A stretch of DNA of 9,392 nucleotides from JBHGBB01 sp041946755 (GCA_041946755.1 JBHGBB010000163.1:1-9392); one strand, 5' to 3'; positions 1 to 5,883 are shown, numbered from the stretch's first letter. A program made the numbers and translations. The notes: a model not told the origin generated them from the letters alone.

Positions 1-1
1 C

Positions 2-45
2 CGGAGTTGCACCGAACGAGATCGATCTCGTTCGGTGCAACTCCG
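2..45. repeat. Perfect 44-bp palindrome at the window edge
   Basis: Two 22-nt arms, running from CGGAGTTGCACC to GAGATC, are exact reverse complements with no spacer, centred between positions 23 and 24. As RNA it would form a very stable hairpin, but neither visible flank carries a T-run, so a rightward intrinsic terminator is unlikely. Its position at the extreme edge also fits a fold-back assembly artefact if a contig begins here. Other possibilities are a terminator for a gene to the left or a protein-binding site. The symmetry is certain; the role is unknown. Confidence 0.9.
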
Positions 46-103
46 CTGGAAAAGAATTATATACTAGCGACAATAAAGGAATGTATAGCTAAAATGCAGG
101 CAT

Positions 104-150
104 AAAAAAAGGTATAAATTACAAAACTGCTGTTTTGTATTTTATACCTT
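104..150 (-). terminator. Rho-independent terminator of lysC
   Basis: Read on the minus strand, a 19-bp stem (150-132 pairing with 127-109, one mismatch) closes a 4-nt loop (131-128) and is followed by an uninterrupted run of seven T (110-104). It begins about 30 nt after the lysC stop codon, the normal place for an intrinsic terminator. The plus-strand face has no T-run after the stem, so it should act on leftward transcription only. Confidence 0.9.
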
Positions 151-180
151 GTCGATTACTTGATATAAAAATCCAGATAA

Positions 181-672
181 TTACGCGCCGGGTTTGCGTT
201 TGCCCAGTTCGAATTTATCATGAAGAATTTTAACCGCCGCATCCAGTTGATCTTCCTGAATAACGCAAGAGATTCGGATTTCGGAAGTACTAATCATTTC
301 AATGTTAATCCCATTCTCCGCTAACGCGCTAAACATCGCGGCAGCGATCCCCGGAGTACTCCGCATCCCGACTCCAACTACTGACAATTTCCCGATTTTC
401 TGATCGCCAATAACCTCCGCCGCCCCGATTTCCGCCTTCAGCGATTCGGATACTTTCACCGCATCTTTATATTCCCCTTTATTAACCGTAAACGTTATAT
501 CCGCTTTCCCCGCCTCGCTAACGTTCTGGATAATCATATCGACACTAATCTCTTTTTCCGCTAATTTCCGGAATACCATTGCCGCGATTCCCGGTTTATC
601 CGGCACCCCGGTGATAGTCACTTTCGCTTCATTTTTACTCGGAATTACATAACTCACCACCGCTTCTTCCAT
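181..672 (-). CDS. lysC: Predicted aspartate kinase beta subunit (internal in-frame start)
   Basis: An in-frame ATG at codon 247 of lysC (672-670) is preceded by a perfect AAGGAGG (687-681) with an 8-nt spacer, better than the site at the main start. Initiation there would give a 163-residue protein consisting essentially of the two ACT domains. In Bacillus subtilis aspartokinase II and in Corynebacterium LysC, an internal start at almost the same place produces the beta subunit of an alpha2-beta2 enzyme involved in feedback control. By analogy this gene probably makes both subunits. The codons AAG-GAG-GCG encode Lys-Glu-Ala in a linker, so the site could arise by chance, but its strength, spacing and position argue for use. 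No experimental evidence can be read from sequence. Confidence 0.65.
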   Translation of the reverse strand: MEEAVVSYVIPSKNEAKVTITGVPDKPGIAAMVFRKLAEKEISVDMIIQNVSEAGKADITFTVNKGEYKDAVKVSESLKAEIGAAEVIGDQKIGKLSVVGVGMRSTPGIAAAMFSALAENGINIEMISTSEIRISCVIQEDQLDAAVKILHDKFELGKRKPGA

Positions 673-1410
673 AGCTTTCGCCTCCTTGGTAATTAACGTT
701 CCCGGGTCATTACTCATACTCGACCGCACCCGAATCGGAACATTATGTTTTTTAGCAAATAAAACCGACCGCGCTTGTAATACTTTTGCACCTAACGAAC
801 TTAATTCGATCATTTCATCATAGGAAATAACATCCAGCTTTCGAGCATCTTTAACCAATTTCGGATTCGCAGTATATACCCCTTCTTCATCGGTATATTT
901 CTCGCAGACATCGGCTTTGATACTCGAAGCAATCGCAACCGCAGTTAAATCCGAGCCACCGCGACCGAGAGTAGCGATATCATTATCCCCGGCATTCCCC
1001 TGAAATCCGGCAATAACCGGGATTTTCCCCTGGTCTAGCGCTTCCAGAATTCGGGTCGGAATAATCCGAGTGATTTTCGCTTTCCCGAAATTCCCATCGG
1101 TATGGATACCTGCTTGCGGACCGGTAAATCCGACTGCCGGTTCTCCTTGCGAACAAATCGCCATGGTTAATAGCGATACCGCTTCCTGTTCTCCGCAAGC
1201 TAATAACAAGTCCATCTCCCGGGCATCCGGGTCGGTTTGAACTTGTTTCGATAACTCGATAAGATTATCAGTCGCATTTCCCATTGCTGAAACCACTACT
1301 GCTACCTGATTTCCATCTCGTTTGGTTTGCACAATTCGGGCAGCGACTTCTTTCAACAACTGCGGAGTCGCTACCGACTTCCCACCATACTTTTGGACGA
1401 TTATCGCCAT
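181..1410 (-). CDS. lysC: Aspartate kinase, alpha subunit (LysC)
   Basis: Catalyses ATP-dependent phosphorylation of L-aspartate, the first step to lysine, threonine, methionine and diaminopimelate; cytoplasmic. The 409-residue length matches monofunctional two-ACT aspartokinases. The N-terminal kinase domain shows KYGGKS (7-12), GEQ (73-75), GRGGSDLTAVA (149-159), a GVYTANP loop (177-183) and SLGAKVLQARS (205-215). Two C-terminal ACT domains (about 262-335 and 340-405) are the usual allosteric effector site. The start is supported by GAGGAG (1418-1423) 7 nt before the ATG and by the family N-terminus. It appears monocistronic, with a weak promoter at 1453-1461 and a strong terminator at 104-150. 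The leader is too short for a lysine riboswitch. Oddity: residue 11 is Lys where the family usually has Thr or Ser in the K-[FY]-G-G-[TS]-S motif. Identification is firm; the effector is not determinable. Confidence 0.96.
   Translation of the reverse strand: MAIIVQKYGGKSVATPQLLKEVAARIVQTKRDGNQVAVVVSAMGNATDNLIELSKQVQTDPDAREMDLLLACGEQEAVSLLTMAICSQGEPAVGFTGPQAGIHTDGNFGKAKITRIIPTRILEALDQGKIPVIAGFQGNAGDNDIATLGRGGSDLTAVAIASSIKADVCEKYTDEEGVYTANPKLVKDARKLDVISYDEMIELSSLGAKVLQARSVLFAKKHNVPIRVRSSMSNDPGTLITKEAKAMEEAVVSYVIPSKNEAKVTITGVPDKPGIAAMVFRKLAEKEISVDMIIQNVSEAGKADITFTVNKGEYKDAVKVSESLKAEIGAAEVIGDQKIGKLSVVGVGMRSTPGIAAAMFSALAENGINIEMISTSEIRISCVIQEDQLDAAVKILHDKFELGKRKPGA
681..687 (-). promoter_or_regulatory. 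Internal Shine-Dalgarno for the LysC beta subunit
   Basis: The minus strand reads AAGGAGG, followed after 8 nt by an in-frame ATG at 672. It lies inside the lysC coding region, between the kinase domain and the first ACT domain, and decides the proposed internal start. Confidence 0.65.
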
Positions 1411-1452
1411 GACCTAACTCCTCAATCGCAGAAATCTACTTTTGAAACAAAT

Positions 1453-1461
1453 ATTTTAGCA
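1453..1461 (-). promoter_or_regulatory. Candidate extended -10 promoter for lysC
   Basis: The minus strand reads TGC-TAAAAT, an extended -10 element with five of six matches to TATAAT; no good -35 hexamer lies 17 nt upstream. Predicted transcription would begin near 1446, leaving a leader of about 36 nt before the lysC ATG. The sequence is AT-rich here, so this is a candidate only. Confidence 0.4.
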
Positions 1462-1511
1462 AAATATGGCATTAAAAACCAGCCTACATTAAATTCCAAA
1501 CTCCATTCTTT

Positions 1512-1589
1512 GCCCCAGAGGCACAAAGACTCAGAGAAAATAATATAAATATAATTACATTTTACTCTGTGGCTCTATGTCTCAGTGGC
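1512..1589. repeat. Imperfect inverted repeat of the CAGAG type
   Basis: The left arm (from 1512, GCCCCAGAGGCAC to the CAGAG near 1536) and the right arm (ending at 1589) match as reverse complements at about 18 of 25 positions. They are separated by a short AT-rich loop. Each arm contains several CAGAG/CTCAG-like units. Arms of this style recur between genes in many uncultured bacteria, to my knowledge. It lies between the lysC promoter and the 3' end of the response-regulator gene and carries no reading frame. Function unknown. Confidence 0.7.
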
Positions 1590-1596
1590 TATGTTT

Positions 1597-1635
1597 GAGA
1601 TTTGGGATTTGTCCGCCTAAGGCGGATTGGGATTT
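1597..1635. repeat. GGCGG hairpin with TTGGGATTT flanks (copy 1)
   Basis: A 15-nt near-perfect palindrome, TCCGCCTAAGGCGGA (1612-1626), is flanked on both sides by TTGGGATTT-like sequence. A related element lies in the opposite orientation at 3023-3073. It abuts the response-regulator stop codon at 1637, but no T-run follows the stem on the minus strand, so it is a poor intrinsic terminator. Probably a small dispersed intergenic repeat. Confidence 0.7.
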
Positions 1636-1636
1636 A

Positions 1637-2995
1637 TTAAAGGTTGTATTGTTTGATTTTCCGATGTAAAGTACGGAGCCCGATTTTGAGGATATTAGCC
1701 GCTTTGGTTTTATTCCCCTTAACACCTTCCAGGGTTCTTCGAATAAGTTCTTTTTCCGCATCTTCGATCGATAAACCAACCGGTAATTCCGGTGGTTTTG
1801 GTATCGCTGGAGATACCGGAGATATCTGCCGCGGTAAATCAGTGATTTGAATCGTATCACCTTTTAGTGTCACCAGGATACTTTCGATAGCATTCCTTAA
1901 TTCGCGAACGTTCCCCGGCCATTGATATTCAACCAAGGCTGAAATCACTTCCGGTGTTATCGCAGGAACCGGTTTATTATTTTCCCGTGCCGTTTCTTCT
2001 AAGAACCGCTGAATCATGATGGGGATATCATCTTTCCGTTCCCGAAGCGGTGGGATATTAATACTAACCACATTCAACCGAAAAAATAAGTCGTCTCGGA
2101 ACCGGCCGGCAGTAACCGCTAGTTTTAAATCTTTATTCGTCGCGGCAATAATCCGAACATCGACTTTGATATTTTTCGTTCCTCCGACCCGCATGAATTC
2201 CTGCTCTTCAATCACCCGCAGCAATTTTACCTGTGTTGATAACGGAATTTCACTCACTTCATCCAGAAACAGGGTACCATTATCCGCAAGTTCAAACATC
2301 CCTTTCCGACTTCGAATCGCTCCGGTAAACGCACCTTTCTCATGACCAAACAATTCGCTTTCCAACACTCCTTCAGCCAACGCGGCACAATGGAGTTTTA
2401 CTAACGACGCATTCACCCGAGTACTATGATAATGGATGGCATTAGCAATCAGCTCTTTCCCGGTACCGCTTTCTCCGGTAACCAGAACATTCGCCCGGGT
2501 AGGTGCAATTTGTTTAATCGTTTCGATAATCTCATGCATCGGGCCGGAATTCGCAATGATATTTTCAAACCCAAACTTCTGCTCGATTTTCTTTTTTAAC
2601 AGGATATTCTCGGCAACCAATTGCTGTTTTTCTAAAGCATTTTTTACTACTACCCGCAACTCATCGATGTTAATCGGTTTCGAGAGATAATGGAGTGCCC
2701 CGGATTTCATCGCATTCACTGCATTCTCGATCGACCCAAATCCGGTAATGATAATCACCCCGATATTCGGATCGATTCGTTTCACTGCGGTTAATATTTC
2801 CATGCCATCGATATTAGGCATTTTGAGGTCGGTTAATACCAAATCGAACTGGCTGGAGTTTAAGCGTTGAAATGCTTCCGCTCCGCTCCGTACCGCCATA
2901 ACCTCATATCCCGCGCGGTCTAGAACTTCTTGCATCGCGGTTAACGACCCCGGGTCGTCATCGACAACCAGTATCTTAGCTAGCTTATTATCCAT
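1637..2995 (-). CDS. NtrC-family sigma-54-dependent response regulator
   Basis: A two-component activator that, when phosphorylated, should hydrolyse ATP to open promoters held by sigma-54 RNA polymerase. Domain order over 452 residues: receiver (5-120) with acidic pocket D12/D13, phospho-acceptor D56, T84 and K106; AAA+ domain (about 145-375) with Walker A GESGTGKE (174-181), an intact GAFTGA sigma-54 contact loop (221-226), Walker B GTLFLDE (240-246) and arginine-finger region around R300-R306; C-terminal Fis-type helix-turn-helix (about 427-449). All key residues are present, so it should be active. The ATG at 2995 is chosen because the receiver begins directly there; an upstream ATG at 3049 would add 18 residues encoded by repeat DNA. 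No clear Shine-Dalgarno is visible. No partner histidine kinase is in the window, so the signal and targets are unknown. Confidence 0.93.
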   Translation of the reverse strand: MDNKLAKILVVDDDPGSLTAMQEVLDRAGYEVMAVRSGAEAFQRLNSSQFDLVLTDLKMPNIDGMEILTAVKRIDPNIGVIIITGFGSIENAVNAMKSGALHYLSKPINIDELRVVVKNALEKQQLVAENILLKKKIEQKFGFENIIANSGPMHEIIETIKQIAPTRANVLVTGESGTGKELIANAIHYHSTRVNASLVKLHCAALAEGVLESELFGHEKGAFTGAIRSRKGMFELADNGTLFLDEVSEIPLSTQVKLLRVIEEQEFMRVGGTKNIKVDVRIIAATNKDLKLAVTAGRFRDDLFFRLNVVSINIPPLRERKDDIPIMIQRFLEETARENNKPVPAITPEVISALVEYQWPGNVRELRNAIESILVTLKGDTIQITDLPRQISPVSPAIPKPPELPVGLSIEDAEKELIRRTLEGVKGNKTKAANILKIGLRTLHRKIKQYNL

Positions 2996-3022
2996 AATAT
3001 TAATTAAATAAATTCCACATCC

Positions 3023-3073
3023 TTCCGCCCAAAGGCGAGATCTCGCCAAAGGCGGAAAATCCCAAATTCAAAA
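3023..3073. repeat. Nested GGCGG palindrome with TTGGGATTT flank (copy 2)
   Basis: The outer arms TTCCGCC (3023-3029) and GGCGGAA (3051-3057) enclose a perfect 14-bp palindrome GGCGAGATCTCGCC (3034-3047). On the minus strand the adjoining sequence reads ATTTGGGATTTTCCGCC, closely matching plus-strand 1601-1617, so the two copies bracket the response-regulator gene in opposite orientations. It lies in the 101-nt gap between nth and that gene and could fold into a branched hairpin in the transcript. Function unknown. Confidence 0.75.
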
Positions 3074-3096
3074 CAGTTTTGTCGAGAATTGAGATA

Positions 3097-3813
3097 TTAG
3101 GATTTGATTCTTTTGTTTCGATATTCGATATTCGGATTTCGATATTGTTTATAGTAATTACACTGGTCCCGGATACTACATAATTCACAAATCGGTCTTC
3201 CGGCTTTACATACTTTCCTACCATGCTGAATCAGGTTGATATGGAACGGATACATCAAGTTATCCGGTACCAAGTCTTGTAGAATCTGATGCGCGGCATC
3301 GGCATCAGCTGATAACGGAATTAATCCGAGTCGTTTCGATACCCGAAATATATGGGTATCAACCGGGAATACCGGTCGCTGCAACGAAAATAAAAGAACA
3401 CACGCTGCGGTTTTTGGCCCTACCCCATCCAACGATACCAATATCTCGTGCGCTTTACCGGTAGGTAAATCTTTTAGGAAGTCCAGACTGAGTTTCCCGA
3501 ACCGAGCAGTAATCGTTTGCAGCAGCGACTGGATTCGAACTGATTTTATTCTACCTAAACCTGCGGTTCGAATAGCCGATTCAATCGATTTAATCGGCGC
3601 GTCCCGAACCTGTTCCCACGTCGGGAATAAGGTACGTAACTGCATAAACGCTTTATCCCGATTAGTATCAGAAGTATGCTGGGATAGGACAGTAAAAATC
3701 AGTTCGGTTAACGGGTCATATCCCGATTCCCAAACCGGGACTCCATACTCTTTCCCCAGCCGGTTATGGAGTAGTCGAATCTTGTTTCGGTGACTGACTG
3801 TCTTTGTTAGCAT
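3097..3813 (-). CDS. nth: Endonuclease III (Nth), DNA glycosylase/AP lyase
   Basis: Base-excision repair enzyme that removes oxidised pyrimidines and cleaves at abasic sites. The helix-hairpin-helix is LDGVGPKTAA (128-137) with catalytic Lys134, followed by VDTHIFRV (151-158) with catalytic Asp152. The C-terminal 4Fe-4S motif C-X6-C-X2-C-X5-C is intact (C202, C209, C212, C218). At 238 residues it is longer than E. coli Nth (211). Some of the excess is a 20-residue Asn/Arg/Tyr-rich tail after the last Cys, encoded by an AT-rich repeat at 3118-3150. The ATG at 3813 is the only reasonable start. It has no Shine-Dalgarno and lies 50 nt inside the upstream gene, so translation is probably coupled to that gene. 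It could also be called an endonuclease III-like protein of slightly different specificity, since the motif LSQHTSD differs from E. coli LSAQATD. Confidence 0.94.
   Translation of the reverse strand: MLTKTVSHRNKIRLLHNRLGKEYGVPVWESGYDPLTELIFTVLSQHTSDTNRDKAFMQLRTLFPTWEQVRDAPIKSIESAIRTAGLGRIKSVRIQSLLQTITARFGKLSLDFLKDLPTGKAHEILVSLDGVGPKTAACVLLFSLQRPVFPVDTHIFRVSKRLGLIPLSADADAAHQILQDLVPDNLMYPFHINLIQHGRKVCKAGRPICELCSIRDQCNYYKQYRNPNIEYRNKRIKS
3118..3150. repeat. Short TCGATATTCG-type repeat forming the nth 3' end
   Basis: Overlapping imperfect copies of TTCGATA/ATTCGGATTTCGATA are packed here. On the minus strand they encode the Asn/Arg/Ile/Tyr-rich tail of Nth (around residues 224-236), beyond the folded enzyme. 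The composition differs clearly from the rest of nth and resembles intergenic repeat DNA, suggesting that repeat sequence extended or replaced the original 3' end. Confidence 0.6.
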
Positions 3814-4615
3814 TCGGATTCGGATTCGATTGAGATGGCGGTACTGGTACTGCCACTGGCGCCGGCGGAGTTGGGGGTATCGATCTAGTCGGCATAATCA
3901 CCGGTTTCATCGGTTCCGGTTTAGCAGCATCACCTTTATTTTCTACCGGTTTTATCGGTGATATTGTCGGTTTTGCCGGTTCCGCTTTTTTCTCTTCAGA
4001 TTTTACTGGAGCTATCGTAGTCGTAGTAATCGATTTTGTTGGTTCAGGTTTTTTCTCGTCTGGTTTCGCTACCGGTTTCGCTTCTTTAGTTTCCTTCGAT
4101 TCTTTCTTCACGTCAGCTTTTTCAGCCGATTCGTTCTCCTCTTTTTCAGTTTCCGGTTTAGCTTTTTTAACTTTAACTTTTTTCGGTTTCGGTACCGGCT
4201 CCGGTTTCCAATATGGCGAGAATAATTTTACTATTTGTTGCGCATCCAGTCCGATATTAACTTTAGCACTGGAATCGCTGGTATATTCGAATCCAGAAAA
4301 CACCGCTTTATTTCGAATCAGTTTATCTAGCGCCAGTCCTAATTGCTCTTTTTTATCTAATATCATCTGTAAGCTACGGGTACTATCTACCGGTAACGTT
4401 AAAATAAACGAACCCAATTCTGCATAGGCCTGTTCAATCGCATTATATTTGGTTAATAACCGCATCTGGCTTGGGTTAGCAGTAATCTTATATGTAGTCG
4501 ATATACTTGGGATTTGAATATACTCCTTCTGCCACGGTTGGATTACGATACCCTGTTTTCCAATACTTATCGAAACAAAACAACATAAGATACCGATTAT
4601 CAGCAATTTCCTCAT
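3764..4615 (-). CDS. Exported LPP20-like protein with Lys/Glu/Pro-rich tail
   Basis: A 283-residue protein with an N-terminal signal sequence (hydrophobic residues 4-18, basic MRK start) and no proper lipobox. Residues about 45-135 resemble the LPP20/FlgP fold: a helix rich in Ala and Glu (NAIEQAYAELGSF, 58-70), a middle segment, then a FSGFEY strand and a VNIGLDAQQIVKLF segment. This is pattern recognition, not a search result. From 137 onward the chain is low complexity: Lys/Glu/Pro repeats, then Thr/Pro and Asn/Pro, probably an extended periplasmic linker. GAGG sits 10 nt before the ATG, and the ATG overlaps (ATGA) the stop of a short membrane-type frame. The 3' end overlaps nth by 50 nt. 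It lies downstream of a CsgG-like gene; CsgG and LPP20 families are often neighbours in envelope and flagellar loci. Exact function unknown. Confidence 0.75.
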   Translation of the reverse strand: MRKLLIIGILCCFVSISIGKQGIVIQPWQKEYIQIPSISTTYKITANPSQMRLLTKYNAIEQAYAELGSFILTLPVDSTRSLQMILDKKEQLGLALDKLIRNKAVFSGFEYTSDSSAKVNIGLDAQQIVKLFSPYWKPEPVPKPKKVKVKKAKPETEKEENESAEKADVKKESKETKEAKPVAKPDEKKPEPTKSITTTTIAPVKSEEKKAEPAKPTISPIKPVENKGDAAKPEPMKPVIMPTRSIPPTPPAPVAVPVPPSQSNPNPNANKDSQSPKQDSTTP

Positions 4616-4746
4616 AGAACATAATCCTCAACTTTCCTCAAAATAAAATATATAAACGCTTTAATCGCAAAGATCGCCAAGGTTATCCCGATGAATATCA
4701 GGAAAGATGCAAACCCCGCTAAGTTAATCCAGTAATCGATTAGGTT
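4612..4746 (-). other. Startless 44-codon membrane-type reading frame in spacer
   Basis: The 183-nt spacer 4616-4798 has no gene with a normal start. In one minus-strand frame, 44 codons follow a stop at 4749-4747 and end in a TGA that overlaps the next gene's ATG (ATGA). The product would be one long hydrophobic segment (about residues 9-36, rich in Ile, Phe and Ala) followed by a charged end RKVED. No ATG or GTG occurs on the minus strand of the spacer, and the only in-frame TTG/CTG codons fall inside the hydrophobic stretch. It may be the 3' remnant of a frameshifted membrane-protein gene, a tiny protein with a non-standard start, or chance. The hydrophobic composition and exact stop/start overlap argue mildly against chance. 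Confidence 0.3.
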
Positions 4747-4798
4747 TTATCTGTAGACTTAGTGTTTTCTGAACGTTCTCTGCGGTTTGATGTAAACC

Positions 4799-5692
4799 TT
4801 ATTTTTTCTTATTGATTCTTTCAACGAAATCTTTTTCTTTTGCTGCACCATCTATCAGCATTCCCGTTGAGAAAGTATCTTCAACGGAAGTAATTTTAAT
4901 CGTTCCGGCAGAAGATTTCTTATATCCGAGTACTTTTCCAGTCCCGGGATCGATAATCTGTTTACCCATCGATTTGATTTCAAACATATCTCCGATTTTA
5001 ACGCCGTCTTTTTTCCCGATATTGATAATCACTTCATTCCCATCAACCGAAGCAACCTGCGCGGAATATAAACTCGCACTGATTTTCTGGACTAAAACAT
5101 TAACCGCTTCCCGAGTCGCTTTCCCGGCGGAAGTTTCATCAAATCCACGATCACCGAACGCCATTCCGGTATTTTCAATTCCAATACCGACATTACCGGA
5201 TGAATTCGATGCATTTGCATCTTCAGCGGCAATAAGTTTCCCGGTTTGGACATCAATCATCCGGGCATCCATTGCTACTCGAACAGTTTGAGTTTTAACC
5301 GATAATCCGGTTAACCCATGCGGGGCAAACCGATCGAAATCAAGACCACCGCGTTTGATTCCGAATTCGGTGACATTACCGGTAATAATCACATCAGCGC
5401 CAAGTAGTTTCCCTAATTCTACTGCAGAACTGGCGTCTACCATATCGGTTTGCTGGAACTTCTGCTCTTTAATAATCAATCCGATACGCTCTCGTTCAAT
5501 AACATCGAATTTATTCGATTTAAATAACGCGGTTGCCAGCATATCCGATACTCCGCCACCGATATGCCACGGTCCGGCATATGCGCTGGTATTCCTAAAA
5601 TCAAGAATAGCGACTTTTAATGGCGCGCTAAAACAGAGCGCAACTAAACTGACTACTAATCCCGCTACTAAGAACTTAATTCTACCTTTCAT
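4799..5692 (-). CDS. CsgG-like exported protein with FlgT-type C-terminal domain
   Basis: A 297-residue protein. Residues 1-23 form a signal sequence ending CFSA; the Cys is not in a good lipobox (VALC), so it is probably a soluble periplasmic or secreted form rather than a lipoprotein. Residues about 24-205 match the CsgG/HfaB family: KVAILDF near the start, GGGVSDMLATAL (45-56), FDVIERERI (62-70), GADVIITGNVTEF (98-110) and DARMIDVQTGKLI (142-154). Residues about 209-283 resemble the FlgT C-terminal beta domain: VASVDGNEVIINIGKKDGVKIGD begins it. CsgG makes the curli export pore, but many CsgG-like proteins have other envelope roles, and no curli genes are visible here. The start is set by AAGGAGG 6 nt from the ATG beyond a GGGG run, with a good sigma-70-type promoter just upstream. 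First gene of the leftward envelope group. Confidence 0.85.
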   Translation of the reverse strand: MKGRIKFLVAGLVVSLVALCFSAPLKVAILDFRNTSAYAGPWHIGGGVSDMLATALFKSNKFDVIERERIGLIIKEQKFQQTDMVDASSAVELGKLLGADVIITGNVTEFGIKRGGLDFDRFAPHGLTGLSVKTQTVRVAMDARMIDVQTGKLIAAEDANASNSSGNVGIGIENTGMAFGDRGFDETSAGKATREAVNVLVQKISASLYSAQVASVDGNEVIINIGKKDGVKIGDMFEIKSMGKQIIDPGTGKVLGYKKSSAGTIKITSVEDTFSTGMLIDGAAKEKDFVERINKKK

Positions 5693-5736
5693 CTTACCCC
5701 TCCTTAAAGAAATTAAGTATGTATATTTAATCTTTT

Positions 5737-5765
5737 ATCCTAAAGTAAATAGCCAAGTTTGTCAA
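5737..5765 (-). promoter_or_regulatory. Sigma-70-type promoter for the CsgG-like gene
   Basis: The minus strand reads TTGACA (5765-5760), a 17-nt spacer, then TAGGAT (5742-5737). The -35 is a perfect match and the -10 matches four of six. Predicted transcription starts near 5730, about 38 nt before the ATG, with the Shine-Dalgarno in between. It probably drives the leftward group from the CsgG-like gene through at least nth. Confidence 0.75.
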
Positions 5766-5854
5766 CAGGAAATATTGTACTCATATACTCTAACAACCGG
5801 CGAATTGATTACATTGATCGATATAAAACCGACTATATTTGGTTTAAGATAGAC

Positions 5855-5883
5855 TTGCAGAGAAAAGGAAATGAGAGTACAAT
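5855..5883 (+). promoter_or_regulatory. Sigma-70-type promoter for the WG-repeat gene
   Basis: TTGCAG (5855-5860), a 17-nt spacer, then TACAAT (5878-5883), the latter matching five of six positions of TATAAT. Transcription would start near 5890, about 48 nt before the ATG. A strong AAGGAGGA (5923-5930) lies 7 nt before the start. It is divergent from the CsgG-like promoter 90 nt away. Confidence 0.65.

Noticed and set aside
1411..1511. Lysine riboswitch in front of lysC
   Set aside because: The predicted leader is only about 36 nt, and the sequence shows none of the long multi-helix structure expected of an L-box.
3001..3020. Tiny upstream frame (six codons, MWNLFN) before the regulator
   Set aside because: It has no properly spaced ribosome site, and such short frames are common by chance in AT-rich leaders.
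1637..3049. Longer start for the NtrC-type regulator at 3049
   Set aside because: The extra 18 residues are encoded by the GGCGG repeat, and the receiver domain begins immediately after the ATG at 2995.
4812..5852. Long plus-strand open frames of 159 and 165 codons
   Set aside because: The first lies wholly, and the second mostly, antisense to the CsgG-like gene, which has a signal peptide, family motifs, promoter and ribosome site; the second runs on into the promoter region. Codon bias of the real gene explains the open frames.
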